From NCBI RefSeq assembly GCF_037975245.1, contig NC_092573.1, forward strand, positions 10,728,501-10,792,500: a DNA stretch of 64,000 nucleotides. The letters are read 5' to 3'. The stretch comes from Apostichopus japonicus. Lineage: Eukaryota; Echinodermata; Holothuroidea; Aspidochirotida; Stichopodidae. Below the pieces are notes generated by a model. That model was not told where the DNA came from and searched no databases. It worked only from the letters and a program-made list of their open reading frames with translations. This document shows positions 24,701-38,408 of this stretch, in pieces (position 1 is the first letter of the stretch; each line of letters starts with the position of its first letter). The translations under genes and the position numbers were made by a program.

Positions 24701-27700
24701 CAAAGATGACCTCTAAATCGGCTCCAAAGTTACCTTCCAGTAGTCTGTCTGCTTCATCGAGAACCTTTCACGAGGACGGAATAAAAAACAAAATATTTAA
24801 CAACTAATGAGCATTGGTATTAAACAAACTACCAAACCCTCCAGATCTGCATCTCAGAGAGCAAATCTTGCATATCTGTGAATTGATATGGATGCACAGC
24901 TTCAGTTGGGTTCTAGCAGTAACGGGAGAGCCTGCCTACAAAATCAGTTTTAATATTTATTAAAATATAAAAATTAAGAAAAGAGTCAAATATTCCCAAC
25001 TAGAATAGAATTTAAAACCAGAAAATGGAGAAGTAAAATACAAAACAAAAATTCTGCTTCCTGAAATTGTGTCGTTGCCAGGTCAGTTTTTATTATTTTA
25101 TCTTAATTACTGCAAGATAAACATGGAATAACAAATGCGAGATCTATGTGAACTAGGTTCATGGACTGCAGCAATCAAAACTTGGCAAATGATCAAATGT
25201 TTATACCAAAATGGCAGTCGCTTGGACTAGAGGAAATGACATCAATTTCTGAAGAAGACAAACATAAATTTTCCAGACAAGAAATACAAGCATCCTTTGT
25301 CACAAGTAAAATTTTACCAAAAATTGAATGGACTTTAATTCCAGCAAGGTTGAACTCTGTAAGTGGTCAGCAAGTCGCCCAGGGGTTGCTATGACGATAT
25401 GAGGCTTCCTTTCTAACTGTTTGCCTTGTTCAATCATGTCTGAGGAAAAAGATATAAAACCGGTTTTGTGGGAATTGAAAAGTTGGGAGCATGATATATA
25501 TACCGTCGCAGATGAAAAATGTACTATGATACAAGATATATACTACGGCATGGATGGAATGGAACTGAGGGAAAAACACTTATTTACAGCAAAACACTTG
25601 TTGTACTATTCCAACTGTGCATGTGAATTTCATATACCCACAGTACAGTAGGTCATGTGATAAGACAGAATATTAAATACTGTAAATGTCACATAAGTTG
25701 TTCTGCAATATAGTCAACTGGTGGGAATACTTGGCCTTCATAAACCGCTTCCAATCATCAAAGATATGTGACTATAGATTGATGTCAGTGAATGATTTTT
25801 TTCTGAAACGCTATATAGTATCTAGCAAAGATGTAACACGTATATATAAACAAACTAGGTAAAACTACAAAGTATTTTGTAGACAGTCTTACACAAATAT
25901 TAATTAGCAGTAATTTCTACATAAATGACTAAGTTCATGAACCTTTAAGATTGCATATACAGTTTAGTAAACCAGTTTTCTTACTTACCAACTCCACCAA
26001 TAACAACACAGTCCTTGATCCTCATAGGACGTCCTAAGACATGAAAGTGTTCCGATATCTGATAGGCAAGTTCTCTGGTAAAAGCAGGCAAAGAATAATT
26101 CATTCTGCAGTTGAAGCACTTGACTACGGTATTTGGCACTTGACATTGGTAACTACAATGCTCTAGAATTTTACAATGCTCTAGAATTCATTATAAATTC
26201 CAATATATATATACTGGAAGCAAAGTGCAAATTATGTTGAACTTCCTTCTTGTGTGTTAATAAAGAGAGAAGAGGAGCAAAGGGATTGGAAATGAGATGA
26301 GGATGTGAGACATGGCCAAGAGGATGGCATTGGGAGGATATCAAACTTTTAACTGGTCAATCTGTTACTAATGACATAATCTTTACAAGGCATTATCTAC
26401 AAGCATCTCACTTGAGTTAAATCAAAGGGACTCGCTCTCCAGCTGCATCCAGAATCAACAGAGGGTGCTGCCATGTCAGACCTACCTACTTCAACGAAAC
26501 TTGACAAGCTGCATTCCTTGACCGCAGATCATAATGGTACCATCATACCATGAATTAATTACTACTAGTTTATTCAATTCCATTTGTAACTATTGAAGAT
26601 AAGATATTTTAAACGAAATTTTAAAAGTTTGAAATCAAGCTGACATTTTCTAAAGCATGTGTTTCCTTTGGTGAAACTGGCACATGGAACCATGAACTAG
26701 TCAATCACCCAGAATGTCAGTAATATATATATGCATGATCACATGCCTGTGAGTGCTTTTCACACGATGATGTTACTTTAATACAGAGATCTTCAACAAG
26801 TAAAGATCACACACGTTAGGACCATATGACAGCACCCCTCCTGTTGAGGCACCACCCCCCCCCCAGAAAACCCATAGGCTTTTCAACTGCAAACATCCGA
26901 GAGGACTCCTTCCATAACAATAATGCAACAATCTGACCCATCAATACAAACACATGAAAATACATACAGTTAGCACAGCAACAGCTTATTCCCAATGTCA
27001 AACAAGCTATCTTCTGCCACCCCCCCCCAATTCAGCATATTGTACATGTACACTGCGTAGAAAGGTGCATACAGAAAGGTTTAACATTTATCGAGTATAA
27101 TTGAGTAGATAAACGTAGAGTATACGCCTACGCAAGTTATACCCGAGCGGTGCTGTACACGCGTTGACACTAAACTAGTATATAATTTCTTACCTTGTGG
27201 GTGTGAGTATGAGAGCAAATATCCCATATGGATCTTCACTCAGTTTCTGCAGAATGGGGAGAGCAAATGCTGCTGTCTTTCCACTACCAGTCTTGGCACA
27301 ACCAATGCAATCCTCCCCTGTGTATGATAGAAATCAATATTATCCCCCTTGGATGGGATGCTTGATGGCTTTAAAAGATGACTTAAATTGAATCACGAAG
27401 TTAATTTCCATTTGTTGTAGACTACCTTCAAAAGGCTGATTGCATTCCAGGCTGTATTTCTGTACCACAATTCTATGATAATTCTGCTGAAGTTCATCAA
27501 TTAGAGTGCCTGGACTAATTGGGTCAATTCCTCAGATGTAACACAGAACTCAATGGGAGAAAAACATACCAGTTTTATGGCCCCACATGACGTGTTAACA
27601 AGTTATTACACATTTGTCAAGAACTATTGGCATTATCGAATGTCATCCAACGTGGTGCTCTGATGTTAAGTATGGATTGAACAGAACAGGTTTTGGCTAA

Positions 27701-28091
27701 GTTAATACTATTTATAAAACTAATGATTAATATTAACATTAAGACCCTGTACTGTCATCACCAAGACATTTTATTGGTGATTATCTACAAAACCAGAGTA
27801 GCCAGAGACATTAATTACTACTGCAGCAATGTTCAGTTTTTCCTATATATATCTTGGACTACGATATAAACAAAAATTTACATAGCCTACTGTAAGTTGG
27901 GCTAGGGCCTAGCGTAACTTAGTTTGAAGCACTATACAAAACTAACCTTTGAGAATTGGTGGAATGCAATGGTGTTGAATAGCACTTGGTCGTGTTATTC
28001 CAACAGACTTGCACTGATCTATGAGCCAGTCATCGAGGCCAAGTTTGGTGAAAGACGACTGAAAACTCTTCTCTACTTCCATATCAGCCAT
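15725..28091 (-). CDS. DDX49: ATP-dependent DEAD-box RNA helicase DDX49 (yeast Dbp8)
   Basis: Twelve coding exons join in frame to 461 residues: 28091-27947, 27317-27194, 26074-25989, 25439-25318, 24764-24586, 21795-21655, 20379-20304, 19244-19070, 18009-17935, 17252-17164, 16207-16136 and 15826-15725. The helicase motifs are in order: Q motif (F..LGLDDWLI, Gln about 39), AKTGSGKT (56-63), PTRELA (88-93), TPGR (137-140), DEAD (162-165), SAT (193-195), [10 protein letters not shown] in exon 8, and [10 protein letters not shown] (341-350). After it come a basic segment, EINKRK-like [12 protein letters not shown], and a Lys/Arg/Glu-rich tail; human DDX49 is 483 residues. The family unwinds RNA during small-subunit ribosome maturation in the nucleolus. 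The start ATG precedes the Q motif by the usual distance. DDX49 rather than another DEAD-box is indicated by [12 protein letters not shown] and the C-terminal region. Confidence 0.95.
16405..16657 (+). repeat. 16-bp minisatellite, about 15 copies
   Basis: The unit CCACCCTCAAAACACT repeats almost perfectly, with a few variants at the left edge. It lies in the DDX49 intron between exons 10 and 11. Because 16 is not a multiple of 3, the open frame across it repeats every 16 residues and is not a gene. Confidence 0.95.
17083..17166 (+). repeat. AACAATAACATT short tandem repeat
   Basis: A 12-13-bp unit, AACAATAACATT(T/A)A, repeats about six times beside DDX49 exon 10 (17164-17252). The last bases of the array overlap the splice donor of that exon, read on the minus strand. 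Confidence 0.8.
19336..19510 (+). repeat. 70-bp tandem repeat, ~2.5 copies
   Basis: Blocks containing ATCACAAACA and TTTGTGCACTACAAATAC recur with a 70-bp period in the DDX49 intron upstream of exon 8. The last copy is diverged and truncated. Confidence 0.8.
21255..21534 (+). mobile_element. hAT-like MITE, 280 bp (DDX49 intron 6)
   Basis: Ends CACTGGTATTCAA and its inverse TTGAATACCAGGG form the terminal inverted repeat. The flanks ATCTAGAC (21247-21254) and ATTTAGAC (21535-21542) match at 7 of 8 positions, consistent with an aged hAT target duplication. It carries no transposase. It sits about 120 bp from exon 6 of DDX49. Confidence 0.75.
22749..23804 (-). mobile_element. Non-autonomous hAT-like element, ~1,056 bp, with probable nested insert
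   Basis: The ends are CAGGGGCGGCGAT and, inverted, CATAGGCGGCGAT. The flanks CATCTGAT (22741-22748) and CATCTGCT (23805-23812) match at 7 of 8 bases. The interior from about 23360 to 23640 matches the 6437-7218 element in inverted orientation, so both belong to one family. A second pair of inverted ends, at 23260 and 23624, suggests a nested member. It lies in the DDX49 intron between exons 5 and 6. No transposase frame is visible. Confidence 0.78.
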
Positions 28092-30169
28092 TTTGATCTG
28101 ATGATGATGAGAATACACCCGGCCTATGAGATGTTACTCAGGAATAGCTTGTAGTTCGAGTTTATTACAGACGGAACGTTCTGAATCGGTGCACGTTGTT
28201 TACCGTACCAAATATACATTCCCAAACATGTGAATTGCGCAATTAGTTTAACATGTGGAACGCCGTTTGGAACAATGTCATGGAGCCTCTGGAAAAGATC
28301 CTGCTAGGATCGAACGTCAGGCCAACTTACTTTTACACATGGAAAGAAGTGATAATTTATTACATTATATACCACGATGGATTTTGATAGTAATAATTAC
28401 TATCATTTTCAAATCCTATCGTGACATAGGCTAAGCCACGTAAAAGATGAACAAGAAGTTACGTCCTCGTCAGTGACGGATAAACTATAAAAAAAATCAA
28501 GATTGTGGGACAGCTCTTGTACATAAATTTGAACTGGCGTTTGGTTGTTTCATTTCGCTCGACATGACGTCAGTGCAATATATTGCAACACACTAAACAT
28601 ACACCCCACCCCCATTATAGCGTTTCCTCGTGGCAAATTTGCAATTGCTTTGTTGGAAAATAACATGGCGCCCTGATTTTCATGAGCCTATATTAATAAC
28701 AACCATGTCCGGCGAGAGGTGGTAGGGCTGTCAAATTGGGACTGAAGTTAGTAGGATAACATGGTGGAGAGCACCATGGGTAATAGCAAGGAAATAAAAA
28801 TATATGATACATAAGTATACTTAAGAGGATTTTCTTTTGACAAACAATGTGAAACTTATACCTATGAGCAAAAATATTTACTGCTAGTTGAAAATCCTAT
28901 ATCAACACTGCATCCATAACACAAGATGTGGTTGAACAGTGAATGAAACCTATCTTTACTGGCTAAACCTTCACAAGTCATATCGCAGAAGTGTCACTGA
29001 CCTGGGCAAATGCTTTTAAAAAGCTGTTTTATTCCTCTTGTTGATTTATCATAGAAAGCTGATACATTTGGAATGTTTGCTTAGTTGTCAAAGTTATCTG
29101 TAATTAGAACATCATCAGAATGTTTTTCTTGTACTTTTTTGAAAAACATTTTCAACTGATGACGTCAGCCATTCTGGTGTTGCCAGTTGCATTCAGTGAG
29201 TGTTACCAATGGGGGAACATGGTGGATTCTCCACCCCTCGAGCTGGATGCTTGACCCCCCCCCCCCTCCCTCAGTTAGCTGTGGTATAATAAAAAAGAAA
29301 CTGACTATCCCTTACGAACAAATTTCCTTAAAGCTTCACCTTCCGGGTAATTTGCCCACCAGAGCGTAACAGGGGTTTTGTAATAAATTCCAATGCAACT
29401 GAATTCTCTGGAATGTATTTCTGTGTTATGGTCACGCAGTATCTCAAAATCATATCATTTCTGGGGGTATTCACCCTGGAACCCCATCAGGGCAATACAT
29501 ATATCTTTGAGCTTTGAACTTGGTTTAGCCTAAGAGAGATTTATCTCCAGACCCACCCCCCCCCCCCCACTAAGGTCTAGAGATACATATTCCAGAGAAA
29601 TTTTAATTGTCATTACTTTCTGACATGTGCTTTTGCATTACAACTCAGCCTCTGGGATACTTACACTTCCAGCAAAATAACTGTGCAGTTATAAAAATCA
29701 TGCAAGTTGCTGGTTTATTCTGGAATCTGTTGCTCAGCTAGTTGGGGGGGGGGGGGGCTTAGGACTTGTCCCCTGTTCATTGGTTCCCAAATCTTGCATT
29801 ATGGATAGGGTGTAGTCGGGATAGGTAGTAGTCAGATGGAAATGGGCTACTGGATATGACTATCTTGTACTTCCGTCTAATTTTTCTCAAAGTCAAATCA
29901 ACAATGCCATTTATAACACAACAGTATTTTGAAATGTACACCAACACTGATGAAAGTGATATTTCCTACTACAATATAACAACTTCTTCATACAAACTAC
30001 ATCTCTTACTTATTCTTATATGACATTATGCATGCACCATAAAATATAAACACAATAATAAAAACACTGCACTGTTATATTTTTAAACATATATTTAAAA
30101 CTTAATCACACAATTGGTGATTAAGACTGGTGTTCTTAGTTCATACTGGACATAATAAACAGGGTATTT
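28092..30169. other. Intergenic: DDX49 upstream and ubiquitin downstream
   Basis: No exon was found. The part next to 28091 is presumably the DDX49 5' UTR and promoter, but no clear TATA element was seen. A hairpin-bearing retroelement fragment (GATCCTGCTAGGATC) lies near 28296-28336. Homopolymer tracts C13 (29556-29568) and G14 (29744-29757) are present. Confidence 0.5.
28296..28337 (+). repeat. Retroelement-like hairpin fragment
   Basis: GATCCTGCTAGGATC can fold as a short stem-loop. It is followed by GAACGTCAGGCCAACTTAC. The same cassette recurs at 43911-43950 and, in part, near 30371-30394 and 49669-49712. CTGAAGAAG-hairpin-GAAACGTC cassettes are common near the ends of animal retroelements. 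Confidence 0.6.
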
Positions 30170-30792
30170 TGCTAATTTTAAGGGGGAGTGAAGAAAAGTC
30201 AGCGTTGGTGAGTTAATACACTCAACTTCAACCAAAAAGTGGGCTGGTCACACTAACTAACATAGGACCAGTTTTGTCACACTTAACTGTAGGTATCCAA
30301 ACTGAACAGCAGGACTACATGCAATTACTCATAAGAAAATGTATGCTTACTGCTATTCAGATAACAACATCAGGCCAACTTACTTTTACACGGATATTAT
30401 CTTGAAAGTTTTGCATTTGGAAGTGCAATTCCTTCAGAACATTGACAACACATCGCACAAACACTTATTCCATGTATACCTTATGGAGCTATCAAAAGGG
30501 TAAGTTATGCTTGAAATTTCTGAAGCATTGACAAATGTTAGCAAATACAATTCAGACAAACAGCTGTCTCAGAGCAATTGGTGAATAGCTCACACTTTGA
30601 GGGTAAAGGCAGTTACTTCATCACAAGGTTAGATCAGATACTTCCAATAACACAGGAAGATAATTTACTATGTTTATTTCCAACGAAATCCCTTTAACAC
30701 CAAAAACACTAGTTGTTAAAGTTTTGCAATGTTGAAGCCATGTTAATTCTTTCTTTAGGAATCACCAAGGAAGTTAACAATTAACAGCTTAG

Positions 30793-30866
30793 AAGGACAA
30801 GATGGAGTGTGGACCATTTATGGATGTTGTAGTCAAATAACGTTCTTTCGTCCTCAAGTTGCTTAT
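30793..30866 (-). pseudogene. Decayed ubiquitin fragment (residues ~48-71)
   Basis: Read on the minus strand, this encodes KQLEDERTLFDYNIHKWSTL and continues HLVL, clearly the ubiquitin segment [20 protein letters not shown] with several substitutions. It lacks everything before residue 48, and the RLRGG end is gone. It is the end piece carried by the left copy of the local tandem duplication, so it cannot yield ubiquitin. Confidence 0.88.
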
Positions 30867-31295
30867 GCCAATTTTTAAGGGGAGTGAAGAAAAGTCAGGG
30901 TTGGCGAGTTAATACACTCAACTTACAACCAAAAAGTGGGGCAATCACACTCACAGAGGACCAGTTTTGTCACACTTTACTGTAGGTATCTACACTTTAC
31001 TGCAAGACTATGCAATTACTCATCAGAAAATGTATGCTTACTGCAGTTTGAAATGCAATTCCTTTAGAACATTGACAACACATTTTACAAACACATATAC
31101 TTTATGGAGCTCAGAAAAGGGTAGGTTTTGCTTAAAGTTATTGAGGCATTGATAAATGTTAACAAATACAATTCAGTAATATAGACCTACTGCTGTTTAA
31201 GAGCAATGGGTGAATAGATCACTTTGAGGGTAAGTAAAGGCAGTTAGTTCATTGTAAGGTTAGTCCAGATACTTCCAATAACATGGTAAAGATAA

Positions 31296-31311
31296 TTTAT
31301 TATGTTTTATT
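31296..31311 (-). terminator. Candidate poly(A) signals of polyubiquitin
   Basis: Two AATAAA hexamers on the minus strand (31301-31296 and 31311-31306) lie about 110 bp past the stop codon. The spacing suits a short 3' UTR. Confidence 0.55.
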
Positions 31312-31418
31312 TCTAACCAGATTCCTTTAACACCAAAAATACTAGTTGAAAGTTTGGCAACGTAAAGTCATGTAAAATGTTTCTTTAGGAATCACAAAGG
31401 AAGTTAACAATTAACAAC

Positions 31419-35385
<3,967 letters not shown>

Positions 35386-35465
35386 TCGAAATCGTTCTAA
35401 TTTAAGCGTGATGGTTCTTCAAGTCAATATATTTGGGTAATGACGCGGTCGGAAAGGAAAATTCA

Positions 35466-35514
35466 TTATATACAAAACGGAATCTGTCTGCATTGCGAAA
35501 AATGTTCCCATTGG
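35466..35514 (-). promoter_or_regulatory. Predicted polyubiquitin core promoter (CCAAT + TATA)
   Basis: On the minus strand CCAAT lies at 35514-35510 and TATATAA at 35472-35466, 38 bp apart. A GC-richer stretch with GACCGCGTCATTACCC follows, suitable for a start site near 35440. Neither the donor nor the cap site was tested. The next gene on the other side, GTPBP3, starts 2.9 kb away in the divergent direction. Confidence 0.5.
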
Positions 35515-35653
35515 TAGATTTGTGTCATGTGACATAGGAGTCAGTGATGGATTGGCTGAAGAGCAATGTGGTTTGGCTGTTATTTTTAATTATTACGACC
35601 CTTGTTGCCAACCGATCTGTACGGAAGCGTATAATAAACACGTCTCACAACTA

Positions 35654-35840
35654 TTGTATGTATTTTTTTAGATCCTCCTGCAAGCAGGAACTCGCGAAGA
35701 AGCCTCATTGGCTTATCAAACCCGCAAGCCGACCGAAGTCAGTCTCTTACATTCATATTTAACGTCCATGATTATGAACTGTCAATTGTCAACAACTCTG
35801 TAACTGGACGACATACATTAATCTTGGATTGACTCAAACC
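35654..35840 (+). repeat. Dispersed repeat, copy 2 of 2
   Basis: This matches the block at 8273-8461 in the same orientation. It lies just upstream of the predicted polyubiquitin promoter. An open frame at 35544-35762 runs partly through it and is not conserved in the other copy. Confidence 0.8.
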
Positions 35841-36910
35841 GGAGACCTTATCATGATTGGAAGGCACCGGCGGCTCCTTATTGGCGCTATTGTAAGACAG
35901 AAAGAAATCTTACAAAATTACTCGCTTGACGTAATTGATGTGATTGGTTAAATATGTTTGTCATTCACAATGTCAAGCATTTATACATTTACTCAAATTG
36001 TATGCATAAAAATTAATCAAAACGCTCAACAGAGTTACACGTTTTCAATGGGCACACATGGTCCGTTCGCTAATGCACCTACAGGCATGAATTAGGTATC
36101 AAACCCGGAGGTGACTGCTTAGTAATTGGGTATGTTTAAGACAAAGAACATCCTTCCATGACTTACTTCGTGTTAACGTGATTAATCTATGCTGACATAA
36201 ATATTCCTTTAATGTGAAAAAACTAATAAGAACCTAAGAGAAAATACTTGGGTTGTAAGTTAATATGAGCAGTAATGTTCACTCTACACCTCCGTTGGAC
36301 TCAAAGGTCGTGAGTAATACTAATAGCAAGAAAGATCGTAATTTGCGTAACAGCTAAAAAAGTTCATGATGAAAATCGTGACTTAGGGCTTTTCCAATTC
36401 GAGAACGTTCAAATTCTTATTACCGTACCACCACCAGCAGGTAGTGGTTACGTAACAACTCTCTGGCGAGTCATTCCAGAAACCCTTAAATCATATTTTG
36501 CACGTGGGGCTGAGAATGTGGTCAGTTTGTCTAAAATGTAGGCTAGCTTTCCGCACCTTCATGAAAATGTATCCTTTATTGTAGCAAAACTATTTAAAAG
36601 TTTTGTGATGTGTGCAGTGTTGCCAAATTTCCCTCTCGTCAGCCCTCAGTACACTGTGCCAACTGGCTTTCTGATTATAAATGAAATGCCGAATTATATC
36701 TTGAAACTTTATTATCTGTGGATAATCAAATAAATCAAATCAAATCAATCCATCTTCTGCTGCTGCTTTTTGCATATTGAGTTCTGATATGTGCTTAAAC
36801 GGTATATGCCAGTTATCTCATTGCAGCTTCTGCCTGGTACTCCCAGGCTCCCTGCCTGGGCAAGGAATGACTGTGTACAATGGGAATCATCCAAGAAACT
36901 GTAAAATCTG

Positions 36911-37008
36911 GGTAGTTCAGTTGGTAGAACCTTTGCAGTTGTCAGGGTCCCTGGTAGAACAAAGGTGCTTGTACTACACTGTGGATACATGAATGGTTCG
37001 AATTCCGT
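36911..37008 (+). repeat. tRNA-like SINE fragment
   Basis: TAGTTCAGTTGGTAGAACC (36913-36931) is a good A box, and GGTTCGAATTCC (36995-37006) resembles a B box. The spacing of about 82 bp is too wide for a tRNA gene, so it is more likely a SINE head with an internal insertion. Confidence 0.45.
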
Positions 37009-37099
37009 TCAAAAAACAAACATTTCTTTGCATCTTTCAACGGTTTTGTTTATAATTTTCCGGTTAGCTTGCGTTGTCGATCTGGGATTTCGGTAAGGG

Positions 37100-37414
37100 T
37101 ACCGAAATCCCAGATCTGGGCCAGATATAAGAATCCAGATCTGGGCTGGACCGGAATATCAATCTGGGCCAGTTCTGCTCTAGCTCTGGAATTTATATGT
37201 GGCCAGAATAAATATTGGGAAGATATGAATTGATATATAAAATGAAGTTTTATATGGCCCATATAAAATATTTTATCTAGTTAAATATTATGGCTTCCAT
37301 AATTGGGCCAGATATAACTTAATCTGCATATCTGGATAGTCTTCATATTAAGGTATATATCTGGTTTTAAAGGGCTTGATATGGCCAGATTAAACCAGAT
37401 CTGGGATTTCGGTA
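37100..37414 (+). mobile_element. Short TIR element, 315 bp
   Basis: The 20-bp ends TACCGAAATCCCAGATCTGG (37100-37119) and its exact inverse (37395-37414) are perfect terminal inverted repeats. The interior is AT-rich with repeated CCAGAT and GGCCAGAT words. Just left of it, 37079-37095 repeats the inverse terminus, so the left edge forms a 17-bp perfect palindrome with a 4-bp centre. It has no coding frame. AGGG flanks both sides, but a target duplication is uncertain. Confidence 0.7.
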
Positions 37415-38408
37415 AGGGGTTCATTTAGTGTTATGAAATGAAACTACTGATGCAGGTTGGATTTATTATCGAATATTGAATACTTATGTTATTCATTTAT
37501 GGTGAAATTAAATCAGGCTACTTATTACTTTTGAGTCAATGAAAGCATGGAGGTTACCTCCATGATAAAAGTAACTACTAATTTGCATTGATCATGGAGG
37601 TAAAAACAGTTTTGCATTGATCAACAGTGACACTGCATGGGCATGTCCCTATACAGGTCCGACGTGACATTATTTTGATGGTCGGCGAAGTACGTCCTTA
37701 AATTTCCTTGAAGTATTTACATGACATCATTATTACGTACAATTCCAGTAGAAGATTGCGAAAATTAAATTCGCAATTTCAATTTCCTGTGAATTTTCAA
37801 GATTCATCAAAGCAAGCAGGTTTTGTTTTTCTCCAGAGATATTCTAACATCAAACCAGTAAGGAAGGACTTTTTCTTCAGTTACACCTCCATACCATTGT
37901 TGTTTGATTTGTTTGCAAACACGGTAGCCTTAGATTTAGCATCGTTGCATCTCATAGGCACCGTATATAATGGTGAGTTTAATTAAATGTCATTGTTGAG
38001 AAACATAAAGAATTTTTTAAAACACTGGCTCTATGATGTATTCATTTTGAAAGTCCGAAATTACATAGTACGCACTTAGCCTAGGACTACAAGTTTCGTC
38101 ATACCGTCGTATATATTGGTACCAGATGAGCGAACTGTAATTAACTTGAAACGTCGTGTTTGTTCGACCGGCAGGTATCATTTCTTAAGTGGAGTGTCTC
38201 CATTTCATTTTCTAGATTGAGGAATCCTGCGCTGTCTTTCCGCCATAGCAAGTGATTGACACACATGTGATGAAGATGCTACAATGGACCACAAGAAAAG
38301 AAAAAAGAGGATAATTGCATAATTTAACATTCTTCGTTTCTTGTTATTCTTGCCCAGAGGAAGTTACATCTTTATGATTTCTAAGAGTGTCAAATAAAGA
38401 ATGAAAAC

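Larger units (their letters stand above)
30170..31400. repeat. Tandem duplication (~700 bp) of the polyubiquitin 3' flank
   Basis: The block 30175-30878 and the block 30879-31510 align along their length. Both start at a TAAGGGGGAGTGAAGAAAAG-like sequence, share the TACTGTAGGTATC-like, TTACTCAT and TTTAACACCAAAAA blocks, and end in ubiquitin-derived sequence. The left copy also carries a ~40-bp insert with the CAGGCCAACTTACTTTTACAC retroelement word. The duplication moved the end of the ubiquitin gene together with its 3' flank. Confidence 0.85.
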
